31,165 nucleotides of DNA from Oscillospiraceae bacterium (lineage in GTDB: Bacteria; Bacillota_A; Clostridia; Oscillospirales; Ruminococcaceae). The notes beneath the pieces are model-generated. The model had not been told where the DNA came from, ran no database searches, and saw only the letters and a program-made list of their open reading frames with translations. This document shows, piece by piece, positions 7,791-14,554 of this stretch. The stretch is taken from the NCBI GenBank assembly GCA_017829075.1, contig JAGAJA010000078.1:1-31165 (forward strand), read 5' to 3'. A program made the position numbers and the translations under genes. Position 1 is the first letter of the stretch. Each line of letters opens with the position of its first letter.

Positions 7791-9335
7791 TCAGCTTATG
7801 TAGTTGAATATGCTGTTTGGAACAACCTTGCTCGACATCTGAAGACACGCGTTATAGATCGCCTCATATGTTTTCATGAGAGTGATCTCAGATTCAAGAT
7901 CAGTTGCCTCAAGCGTTTTCTGCCTGTCCTTCAAATTCAGTTCTCTGGTGTCAAAGCGGTTCGTGTTGAATTCTATGTATTCCTCAGCGTTACCGAGATC
8001 CGCAATCTCTACCAGCAGATTTTCCGAGGAGGAAACGATCCTGTCAATGCAGGCGTTTGCATACGACAGATCCCCTCTCCGGAGAGCCGCCGCCGCATCA
8101 AGCGTGATCTGAATATAATTGTTGGAATAGGTATCCTCATTCTGTAAGCCGGGAGTGTTTCCGCTGTCGCTCTTAACAACATAAACCGAACCCGAAATCG
8201 TCTTTCCAGTCGCGTCAACATATTCAAGGCTGAGATTTCCGCTTTCATCTATCTGCGGAACGTGCTTCTCCCTCAGGAACTCCTGATTCAGCTTCGCCTG
8301 AATATTTGCCGCCGTTGTCGCTGCGTCTGCACCGGCAACGAAATTTATGGTTTTCTTTGTACCCTCTGCGTATATGTCAAAGGAGTAATTATAACCGTCT
8401 GTAAGCTGATCAATGTTGACCGATGCCTGCTCCGAAATATACACATCGCTGCCGTCCTCCATAGTCAACTGACCTTTGTCGTTGAGCTTTGGTATATCGT
8501 TAGCGGCAAATCCGGCATTGGTGAATGCGTCATTGATAGCAGTCCTGATGTCGTCCATATTGATTCCGGTGAAATTGACCGTGACCGTTTTGCCTTTGGC
8601 AGTGATCCTCAGCGAATTTGCGTCATCTTCACCCTGATTGAGCTTCAGAATGTCGATCTCCGAGGACTTCTCTCCGGTCTTTTCATAGCCGCAGCCGGCA
8701 ACGTCCGTGCCGTTAAAGGATATCTTCAGAGCCGACTGAGGATCGACCTCCTGATTATCATTTATAACCATTCCGATGCCGATATCAATAAAAACATCAT
8801 TGGAATATGGGAAATCCAACGCCCTGCCATAAGCATTCACCGGAACTCCGTGATACAGAACAGTCGTTCCTTGCCCGTTCTCGTTGTATTGAATGGTGAA
8901 TGGCTCCGGATCATTGCTCTCACCGCCGAAAATAACGCGCTCCGCGCTGTCGGTGTTGAAGATCGAGCACATTTCCTTTGCCTTTGTTTCGATCTGCTCT
9001 GCGAGAATGTTCAGATCTGTTGCCTTGTCCTTGGTGGAGTTGCAGGCGTAGATCAGCGTTTCACGAACATTCGCCAGCGTTTCGGAGATCTGGAGCAGCG
9101 AGGTTTCCGCCTCGGTGTAGAACTTATCCGCAACGTCAAGGTTTTCCTTGTACTGCTCGGTATGCCAGAGCTGCTTTCTCACTGTCAGCGCCTTTGAAGC
9201 CTTGAGGGGCGACTGGCTGGCTCTTGTGTACTGTCTGCCGGAGGTTATCTTGTTCTCAGAAGCGTACTTCTGAGTGGAAATTCTCTTTAAATTCCTGTCG
9301 TAATTGCGCAGGATAGTCGAGTTTGTAATTCTCAT
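7791..9335 (-). CDS. flgL: Hook-filament junction protein FlgL (HAP3, enlarged)
   Basis: FlgL is the second hook-associated protein and joins the hook-side FlgK to flagellin. The N-terminus MRITNSTILRNYDRNLKRIS and the flagellin-like helix KASKALTVRKQLWHTEQYKE are typical. So are the C-terminal flagellin-like helices, which end LMKTYEAIYNACLQMSSKVV. At 514 residues it is clearly longer than the roughly 300 of Bacillus FlgL. The surplus lies at about residues 185-390, between the two flagellin-like ends, and would form extra domains on the outer face. The ATG follows AAGGGGGT, and only 14 bases separate it from the flgK stop codon. Confidence 0.9.
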   Translation of the reverse strand: MRITNSTILRNYDRNLKRISTQKYASENKITSGRQYTRASQSPLKASKALTVRKQLWHTEQYKENLDVADKFYTEAETSLLQISETLANVRETLIYACNSTKDKATDLNILAEQIETKAKEMCSIFNTDSAERVIFGGESNDPEPFTIQYNENGQGTTVLYHGVPVNAYGRALDFPYSNDVFIDIGIGMVINDNQEVDPQSALKISFNGTDVAGCGYEKTGEKSSEIDILKLNQGEDDANSLRITAKGKTVTVNFTGINMDDIRTAINDAFTNAGFAANDIPKLNDKGQLTMEDGSDVYISEQASVNIDQLTDGYNYSFDIYAEGTKKTINFVAGADAATTAANIQAKLNQEFLREKHVPQIDESGNLSLEYVDATGKTISGSVYVVKSDSGNTPGLQNEDTYSNNYIQITLDAAAALRRGDLSYANACIDRIVSSSENLLVEIADLGNAEEYIEFNTNRFDTRELNLKDRQKTLEATDLESEITLMKTYEAIYNACLQMSSKVVPNSIFNYIS

Positions 9336-9349
9336 TTCAGTTTACCCCC

Positions 9350-10960
9350 TTACAGACCGACTCTTCCGGTGCCGTTGATCAGCTTATCCAGCGCCTCGTC
9401 CAGCGTGGTGAGCATTCTTGAGGAGGCGTTGTACCACTTCTGGTAGTTCAGCATATTTATGCCCTCCTCGTCCATCTGTACGCCGGAAACCTCGTCCCGT
9501 GCGTCCAGAAGCGTATCCACAGTTGAAATAGCGGTTTCGTTCCGGCTGACTTCGTAGGATATAGTTTCAGCAAGGCGATCGCTCAGGAACGAAATATACT
9601 GGTAAATATCGCCCCGGAAATCGTTCTCGTTGCCGAATTTTATATTGCCGTCCTCAAACTTCGACAGCAGATAAAGCACGTTGGAGTTCTGAAGATTTGC
9701 CGTTGCTTCTCCGTCGGTGGAGTTCTCGTCAATACCGTACACCGGCTTTCCGGTAACATCATCTATCTTCTTTGTCATGCCGATCATGGTGGGATTTTCC
9801 TTCCAGATCGTCGAAACGTGGATATTTCCTGCGGTGATTACCACCTGAGAATAACCTATATCCATTTTGCCGTCCTTGTTAAGGTCGGCGGTAGGATCCT
9901 GTTCCCCGCTGGGATATCCCACGAACATCTGCCTTGACGGATCCTCGTCCGCGCCGTTCGCAGAATTGAAGGTATTTGCAATAGATCTCGCAAACTCGTC
10001 GATCGCCGTCTTGAAGTAGGCTATGCCATAAGCTCCATTCTGCCGTCCGGTGGCATAAACGCCGTTTCCGTTGAGCATATTGATGTAGGATTTCAGGATA
10101 CCGGAGTGGAGATTGACCTCCTCGCCGCTCTCGAAGTTGAGGAACGCCTGACCGTTTTCGTAGTAGTTCCCAAGCACCAGAGAGTTGACCTTGAGCTTAT
10201 CGCCGTCAACCACCCGAACTCCCGCCATGTCAATGGTAAAGGAACCGTCTTTGTTCTGGGTCACTGAAATATCGCCGTAGTTCGCCAGCTCGTCGATGTA
10301 CATATTCATCTGGTCATACAGCTCGTTCGGGCCGTATTCGTCAGGATAGTTGAACTTTTCCTTTTTGATGCGGTCGTTGAGGGTGTTCATCTCGTTCATG
10401 AGATTGTTCACATATCCAACGGTATCCTCAAGCTCGCTGACGTAGGTATCCTCCACCTCGCACAGCTTGGTGCTGTAATCATTCAGCAGACGGCAGAGGT
10501 TCACCGCGGAGTTTGCCGCGATAGTGGCTACCTCGGCAGCGTCCGGGCGCTCCACAGAATAATCCTGCAGTGCCTTGAAGAACTGCTCCGTGAAGTACTG
10601 CAAGCCGTCCGTGTCGATGTTGTCCAGCACGTCCTCGACATCAGAGAGGATATTCACTGTCTTTTCGGTTTCTGCCTCCACCGCAGTATTCTCGCGGTAG
10701 CGCTTATCTATGTAGACATCTCTCGTCTGGCTCACACCGTAGGCATTTACGCCCTGTCCGGTGAGGGAGAGGTTATTCGTATCGCTGCACCACCTCAGGC
10801 TCTGATTGCCGCTGATGTACATTGCGTACAGATCAACTCTCTGCCTTGTATAGCCGACTGTGTTTATATTTGAAATATTGTTTCCTGCAATATCCAGATT
10901 TTTCTGCGCCACCTGAAGCGTGCGCTTCTGCGTTTCAAATCCCAAAAATGTTGGACGCAT
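9350..10960 (-). CDS. flgK: Hook-associated protein FlgK (HAP1)
   Basis: FlgK is the first junction protein placed on the finished hook. The 536-residue protein, of normal length, begins RPTFLGFETQKRTLQVAQKN. It then has the rod/hook-family signature NISNINTVGYTRQRVDL (residues 29-45). Its end, MLNYQKWYNASSRMLTTLDE, followed by the short terminal helix, is also characteristic. Like all axial proteins it lacks a Sec signal and would be exported by the flagellar type III apparatus. The ATG lies five bases after AGGAGGGG, which overlaps the stop codon of the upstream chaperone gene, so the genes are tightly coupled. Confidence 0.95.
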   Translation of the reverse strand: MRPTFLGFETQKRTLQVAQKNLDIAGNNISNINTVGYTRQRVDLYAMYISGNQSLRWCSDTNNLSLTGQGVNAYGVSQTRDVYIDKRYRENTAVEAETEKTVNILSDVEDVLDNIDTDGLQYFTEQFFKALQDYSVERPDAAEVATIAANSAVNLCRLLNDYSTKLCEVEDTYVSELEDTVGYVNNLMNEMNTLNDRIKKEKFNYPDEYGPNELYDQMNMYIDELANYGDISVTQNKDGSFTIDMAGVRVVDGDKLKVNSLVLGNYYENGQAFLNFESGEEVNLHSGILKSYINMLNGNGVYATGRQNGAYGIAYFKTAIDEFARSIANTFNSANGADEDPSRQMFVGYPSGEQDPTADLNKDGKMDIGYSQVVITAGNIHVSTIWKENPTMIGMTKKIDDVTGKPVYGIDENSTDGEATANLQNSNVLYLLSKFEDGNIKFGNENDFRGDIYQYISFLSDRLAETISYEVSRNETAISTVDTLLDARDEVSGVQMDEEGINMLNYQKWYNASSRMLTTLDEALDKLINGTGRVGL

Positions 10961-10971
10961 TTATTCCCCTC

Positions 10972-11460
10972 CTAAACCTCTCTGAAAGCCTTTGCAGCGC
11001 TTCCGCCGGTGACCTTTGAAGCGTTCCTGTCGTAGGTTTCCGGTTTGTTGAAGATACCGGCACGCTTGACGAATTCCGCCTGATTATCAAGCTTGCGCTT
11101 GACTATTTCATTGGTCTGTTCGTTTATCTCTCTGATATTGTCCACCAGATCCCCAAGCTGCTTTGACAGAAGACTGAGCTTTGCCCGGTACTCCTGCGGG
11201 AATTCCCCGATCATCTCCGACAGCTTTCTTCCGGAAATGCCCAGCCCCTGAAACAGCGCCTGCCGCTTGGTTTCAAGCGACTGGCTCTTCATGACGAACG
11301 CCTGCTCGTCGTTGAGTGATTTTGTCAGCCAGTCAAGGTCGTCCTCAAGTATCTTGGTGTGCTTTTTCATCAGGAACTTATGCAGCTCCCGGTAGAAATC
11401 GCAGTCTATTTCAAGACATTTAATGACCGCCTGCGCAGTCCTCTCGTTCAGCTCGCCCAT
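10972..11460 (-). CDS. flgN: FlgN-type flagellar export chaperone
   Basis: FlgN proteins are cytosolic helical chaperones for FlgK and FlgL. This 162-residue protein is all-helical and charged, lies between flgM and flgK as flgN (yvyG) does in Bacillus, and ends with a less ordered basic tail (ASKVTGGSAAKAFREV). The match in sequence is weak, as is usual for this family, so position carries much of the weight. The start is taken at the ATG at 11460, four bases after the flgM stop. An in-frame ATG at 11505 would overlap flgM by about 40 bases. Confidence 0.78.
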   Translation of the reverse strand: MGELNERTAQAVIKCLEIDCDFYRELHKFLMKKHTKILEDDLDWLTKSLNDEQAFVMKSQSLETKRQALFQGLGISGRKLSEMIGEFPQEYRAKLSLLSKQLGDLVDNIREINEQTNEIVKRKLDNQAEFVKRAGIFNKPETYDRNASKVTGGSAAKAFREV

Positions 11461-11464
11461 GCTC

Positions 11465-11728
11465 TCACCCGAAGATAATATAGGAAGCAAGCTCGTTTGC
11501 CTCAACGCCGTTTTCTAATGTCTGCTGAGCCGCCGCAAGTTCCTGAGGAGCAGCGTCAGCGGTAACCGCCGCGGCGATACCGTTCTTTGCTGCCTGAAGC
11601 GCGGTGTCGAAGCCGAACTCTACTCTGTCTGTTTTTCTCACAGAGGAAGCAGCCTCAGTCTTTGCCGCTGCGCTCTTTCTTGCTGTGTTATAGGCGGACA
11701 GAACGCCGTTTATTCTCTTTATTTCCAT
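11465..11728 (-). CDS. flgM: Anti-sigma-28 factor FlgM
   Basis: FlgM binds the flagellar sigma factor (SigD/FliA) in the cytosol until the hook is finished, then is removed by export. The 87-residue protein has the expected basic, disordered N-terminal half. The typical KTDRVEF patch (residues 33-39) follows, then an Ala-rich C-terminal helical region that would hold the sigma-binding helices. It is the first gene of the operon and lies directly behind a sigma-28 promoter, so it is autoregulated. AAAGGAGG precedes the ATG by eight bases. Short and divergent as FlgM proteins are, but the context makes the call safe. Confidence 0.85.
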   Translation of the reverse strand: MEIKRINGVLSAYNTARKSAAAKTEAASSVRKTDRVEFGFDTALQAAKNGIAAAVTADAAPQELAAAQQTLENGVEANELASYIIFG

Positions 11729-11804
11729 AAAATCTGCCTCCTTTGTTGTCGCCTTTCCTTAATGTGGGGCATAGTGCACCCCTGCATTATCTCACTTAAA
11801 TTAT

Positions 11805-11831
11805 ATATCGGCATTATAATGCGAAACTTTA
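11805..11831 (-). promoter_or_regulatory. Sigma-28 (SigD/FliA) promoter of the flgM operon
   Basis: Read on the minus strand, TAAA (11828-11831), a 15-base spacer and GCCGATAT (11805-11812) match the Bacillus SigD consensus exactly. The flgM ATG is about 77 bases from the -10 element. A TATAAT on the same strand at 11813-11818 lies within the spacer. It has no good -35 element, so a sigma-A start here is only a possibility. Confidence 0.88.
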
Positions 11832-11872
11832 GCATTTTGGCGAATTTTTTTGTATAAATGTGTAAAAAAACA

Positions 11873-11895
11873 AAACCGCCCTATAACAGGGCGGT
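11873..11895 (-). terminator. Distal copy of duplicated terminator stem-loop
   Basis: On the minus strand ACCGCCCT/AGGGCGGT forms an 8-bp GC-rich stem, followed by TTTTG and then a T7 run. The same 23 bases recur at 12147-12169. Because it lies 45 bases upstream of the flgM -35 element, it insulates the flagellar promoter from pilin transcription. Confidence 0.7.
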
Positions 11896-11900
11896 CAGAC

Positions 11901-12144
11901 TGTTGAAAAACTTAGAGCGAAGCGACAAAACCGCGCGAAGCGCGGAGATGATTTTCGCTTCCTTTTGGTACAAAAGGAAGAAAAAAGTAGGTCGCTTCGC
12001 TCCCTTATGTTCAGCCTTTCCCGGCTAAACGCCGGGAATTTCGCCTGCAGCGAAACCGCGCGAACCAACGGGTATGGGGCAAAGCCCCATTTTGAACCGC
12101 GCGGAGCGCACTTCTTTTTTAAACGATACACCGCTTTTTCAACA
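11901..12144. repeat. 244-bp hairpin-rich element with inverted ends (MITE/REP-like)
   Basis: The ends are a 10-bp inverted repeat, TGTTGAAAAA at 11901-11910 and TTTTTCAACA at 12135-12144. GAGCGAAGCGAC (11915-11926) pairs with GTCGCTTCGCTC (11991-12002). Two smaller hairpins lie between them: CCGCGCGAAGCGCGG at 11931-11945, and CTTCCTTTTG/CAAAAGGAAG at 11958-11980. Further stems follow, such as TTCCCGGC/GCCGGGAA and TGGGGC/GCCCCA. No ribosome-preceded reading frame is present. A related fragment lies inverted at 1-56, so the sequence is dispersed. Both sides carry the same terminator copy. It accounts for most of the 450-base gap between flgM and the pilin genes. Confidence 0.7.
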
Positions 12145-12146
12145 AA

Positions 12147-12169
12147 AAACCGCCCTATAACAGGGCGGT
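12147..12169 (-). terminator. Rho-independent terminator of the pilin genes
   Basis: On the minus strand ACCGCCCTGTTATAGGGCGGT forms an 8-bp stem with a 5-base loop and is followed by T6, 12 bases beyond the pilin stop codon. It is identical in its 23-base core to the copy at 11873-11895. Confidence 0.85.
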
Positions 12170-12180
12170 TCATTAACATA

Positions 12181-12885
12181 TCACGCAAGATATTTGCTGT
12201 AATTTGCGTCAGTGGTGTCCGGCAGACCGAACACATAATCACCTGTTGTCGGCACAGTATAAGAGTCAGAGCAAGTACCGATAATAGCTGAATTTCCAAC
12301 CACCTTGCCGTCAGAGATCATCATGTTGTCCCTGAACGTGGTAAGGTTTCCGGCGTACCTCGGAAGTCTGTAATCACAGTAATGCGAGAACAGCACCCTG
12401 AAATTATCGTCTGCAACGGCATAGAAATACCCGTCAAAGCTTTCTGTAAGATACTCGTTTACATTTGTTGCAAGGAAGTTCTCCAGCGTTGTCATGTTCG
12501 TGCTCGTAATATCGTCCCTAGCCATGAGGGCGTTTAAAGTGTTTTCGATATGAAGCCCCACGATACCGTTCTCCTCAAACTTTACCTCAATAAAGAGATA
12601 CTTTCCGTTCGTGGTGTTCGCGCCGTTCTTGTATTCGATAAACGGATTATCCGAGCCATAGTCCACGACCGAGCGCTCGGTAAGCTGCGCCTTTGTGAGA
12701 GTAAGCTGAGCCGCCGACATAAACGCCTGCGCATTGGAATTCGCCGCGAGGATCTTTTCGGTGTTACCACCTATCATGTTTACCAGAAGCACCGTTATCA
12801 GCAATCCGATTATTGCGATAACAACGAGCAGCTCCACAAGCGTAAAGCCCTTTTTGCTTTTCAGTCTGTTTAGGTATTTTATCAT
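12181..12885 (-). CDS. Type IV pilin / prepilin-like protein (third of a tandem)
   Basis: The precursor has a 13-residue basic leader ending KSKKG, then FTLVELLVVIAIIGLLITVL. That is a canonical type III signal: Gly at -1, Phe at +1 and Glu at +5, with the hydrophobic N-terminal helix. PilD would cleave and methylate it at the membrane. The globular part (234 residues in all) differs from the two pilins upstream but keeps a C-terminal KVVGNSAIIGT segment resembling theirs, so it is a diverged paralogue. I start at the ATG at 12885, since the extra N-terminal residues of a longer frame would spoil the leader. It is separated from the preceding pilin by two stem-loops and is probably expressed at a lower level. 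Confidence 0.88.
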   Translation of the reverse strand: MIKYLNRLKSKKGFTLVELLVVIAIIGLLITVLLVNMIGGNTEKILAANSNAQAFMSAAQLTLTKAQLTERSVVDYGSDNPFIEYKNGANTTNGKYLFIEVKFEENGIVGLHIENTLNALMARDDITSTNMTTLENFLATNVNEYLTESFDGYFYAVADDNFRVLFSHYCDYRLPRYAGNLTTFRDNMMISDGKVVGNSAIIGTCSDSYTVPTTGDYVFGLPDTTDANYSKYLA

Positions 12886-12920
12886 CTGATATCCTGCCCT
12901 CCTAGATTTATTCAGCAATG

Positions 12921-12962
12921 CCATTATTCAAACCCGCAGCTTTCTGCGCGCTTGAATAATAG
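12921..12962 (-). other. Long intercistronic hairpin upstream of the distal pilin gene
   Basis: An imperfect 19-bp stem (one mismatch, some G-U pairs in RNA) with a 4-base loop fills 12921-12962, ending 36 bases before the distal pilin ATG. Together with the hairpin at 12971-12994 it occupies most of the gap between two pilin genes. No T-run follows, so attenuation, processing or protection of the upstream mRNA end is more likely than full termination. Confidence 0.6.
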
Positions 12963-12970
12963 CACTAATT

Positions 12971-12994
12971 CCCCGACGGCTTTCGCCGCCGAGG
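12971..12994 (-). other. Intercistronic hairpin with GAAA tetraloop after main pilin gene
   Basis: On the minus strand CCTCGGCGGC pairs with GCCGTCGGGG over 10 positions (two G-U pairs in RNA) around a GAAA tetraloop, a very stable fold. It lies about 38 bases after the pilin stop codon and would block 3'-to-5' decay of the pilin transcript. Confidence 0.6.
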
Positions 12995-13031
12995 AACATG
13001 GTGTTAATTATTAGGTTTTGCCGACTACTGA

Positions 13032-13646
13032 TTAAGCAGTGGTGTGAGCAATAACGGGAGCAGTACCAACGATAATGCTGTTGGTGCCTACGCCAGCCTT
13101 GTTGCCCGGCCAATTGATTTCCTGTGTACCTTCAAATACAGTGCCTGATGTGAGTGCAGTAGGAATATCAGATGCCTGACCCCCGGGAACTGCAATTACA
13201 CCGATGACAGCAGCATTATGAATGTAAACCTCAACATAACCATTCTTGAAATCACGGAGAACATCAGCCATGAAAGCATTGAAAGCAGTGTTCTTATCGG
13301 TTCCGGTTACAGTATACTTGTTCTGAGTACCGAATGTTACAGCTGCACTTCCTGCATCTGTCCAGCCGGAAGAAGAAACAGTAAACTTAAGGACATCAAT
13401 TGCCGAACCATTTCCTGTGCCTCTGATAGAGTGCTTAGCAGCGTCAGCCTTGGTCAGGAACGTGGTAGCCTGAGTCTTGATCTGTGATGCGGTGGTGTTA
13501 GCAGAAGTGATGTTGGAATCCTGAACTACACCGATCATTGTAGGAACGAGAATTGCAGCAAGTACGCCGATGATAGCGATTACTACAACGAGCTCTACGA
13601 GAGTAAAGCCCTTCTTGGCTTTGAGAGCCTGAAGCTTCTTTATCAT
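13032..13646 (-). CDS. Type IV pilin, probable major pilin
   Basis: The leader MIKKLQALKAKKG (13 residues) is followed by FTLVELVVVIAIIGVLAAIL, with Glu at +5, giving a 191-residue mature pilin. The rest is Ala/Thr/Gly-rich with few charges and no cysteine. I regard it as the major subunit for several reasons. It has its own strong promoter and an AGGAGG site six to eight bases before the ATG. A hairpin caps the 5' leader and stable hairpins follow the stop codon. Its codon choice looks more A/T-ending than that of its neighbours. It shares sequence with the pilin upstream (ITSAN near the helix end, a KAGV element and VGTAPV at the C-terminus). It resembles Pil-proteins described in ruminococci. 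Confidence 0.88.
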   Translation of the reverse strand: MIKKLQALKAKKGFTLVELVVVIAIIGVLAAILVPTMIGVVQDSNITSANTTASQIKTQATTFLTKADAAKHSIRGTGNGSAIDVLKFTVSSSGWTDAGSAAVTFGTQNKYTVTGTDKNTAFNAFMADVLRDFKNGYVEVYIHNAAVIGVIAVPGGQASDIPTALTSGTVFEGTQEINWPGNKAGVGTNSIIVGTAPVIAHTTA

Positions 13647-13715
13647 TGTAAAGACCTCCTGTAAATAAAAATTTGTTTATGTATAACCCCAGCGGAGTTA
13701 TATCCATTCCCCCGT

Positions 13716-13734
13716 ACAAGGACTAATTCCTTGT
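13716..13734 (-). promoter_or_regulatory. 5' leader hairpin of the main pilin transcript
   Basis: ACAAGGA pairs with TCCTTGT around a 5-base loop. It begins about five bases after the predicted transcription start, where such stems protect mRNA from 5'-end decay. The leader is about 93 bases in all. Confidence 0.5.
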
Positions 13735-13745
13735 GCTGTATACAC

Positions 13746-13774
13746 ATTATAGCCTATCGTCAAAAAAAAAGCAA
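13746..13774 (-). promoter_or_regulatory. Sigma-A promoter of the main pilin gene
   Basis: On the minus strand TTGCTT (13769-13774), a 17-base spacer with a T-run and TATAAT (13746-13751) form a good vegetative promoter. It faces the pilin ATG at 13646. The surrounding 13740-13880 is AT-rich, which may add UP-type strength. Confidence 0.7.
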
Positions 13775-13918
13775 GTGTTTTTTTGAAAAATTATGGCTAC
13801 AAAGGCAAATTCGTTGAAATAATTCAATTTCATATACCTTTTTTTGTGCATTTTACGTTAAATTCTCATGAAAAAAATACGTCTGTTACATAACGCATGA
13901 AATTCACGACAGCCTTTG

Positions 13919-14530
13919 TCACGGATTGCTGGGCAGCAGAAGCACCGGCGATGTGCCTATCACCACGTTGTTCTCAACTCCCGCCTTATCCGAGCCGCCG
14001 AAAGCGAACTCTCCCTGCTCGAAATGCTCCGGCAGCGGCATAGTTCCGGCAGGGTCTTTGCCCTCGTTCACCACAGAAACGCCGACCACATAACCGTCCT
14101 TTATATGTATCTCCGCGTAACAGGTGTTTATGGAATGCAGACTAGCCGCCATGTAGGACAAAAATTCCGTTGCGGTATCAAGATTCACGTCCGGCGCTCT
14201 CACCTGAGCGACAGTCGTCCAGTGGTTATTACCGTCCTGCCAGTCGTTTGCGCCGTTTCCTCCGGACATAGTCCACAGGGTATGCTCCGCAGTCAGCACG
14301 ATCGTGACATCTCCCCCGCGGTAGCTGCACTTGTTCGCTTGCATCTTCGTGAGGAACTCAGTCGCCCTGTCCTTTGTAAGCTTCGCCGCCTGATTTGCGC
14401 TGGTAATTCGGGAATCCGTCACCACGCCGATAAGCGTCGGTATGAGTATCGCCGCCAGTATCGCTATAATTGCGATAACAACAACGAGTTCAACCAGCGT
14501 GAAGCCGCGTTTTTTCGCCGTTCTTTTCAT
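13919..14530 (-). CDS. Type IV pilin (paralogue, first of a tandem)
   Basis: The short leader MKRTAKKRG (9 residues) precedes FTLVELVVVIAIIAILAAIL, a type III signal with Gly at -1 and Glu at +5. The 203-residue precursor aligns by eye with the next pilin across its length: ITSAN, the ATEFLTK/ATTFLTK region, an RG element, a YAEIHI/VEVYIH strand, KAGV and VIGTSPV near the end. It has two cysteines (in NKCSYRG and NTCYAEI), which could form a disulfide absent from the probable major pilin. It lies 24 bases after pilT on the same strand and may be read from the pilB-pilT transcript. The ATG at 14530 follows GGTGA by five bases. Confidence 0.87.
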   Translation of the reverse strand: MKRTAKKRGFTLVELVVVIAIIAILAAILIPTLIGVVTDSRITSANQAAKLTKDRATEFLTKMQANKCSYRGGDVTIVLTAEHTLWTMSGGNGANDWQDGNNHWTTVAQVRAPDVNLDTATEFLSYMAASLHSINTCYAEIHIKDGYVVGVSVVNEGKDPAGTMPLPEHFEQGEFAFGGSDKAGVENNVVIGTSPVLLLPSNP

Positions 14531-14554
14531 ATAAATCACCAAATAAAACCAAAA

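Noticed and set aside
11901..12144. Insertion sequence or CRISPR array
   Set aside because: There is no transposase and no regular spacer-repeat pattern; hairpins are of differing sequence and spacing.
11895..12299. Open frames on both strands across the repeat element (minus 11895-12299, plus 11965-12291)
   Set aside because: They are made of hairpin repeats and pilin antisense or frame-shifted sequence, with no ribosome site and no recognisable protein.
13797..13918. T-run at about 13867-13874 as a terminator of the first pilin gene
   Set aside because: The only stem before it on the minus strand is four base pairs long, too weak to call.
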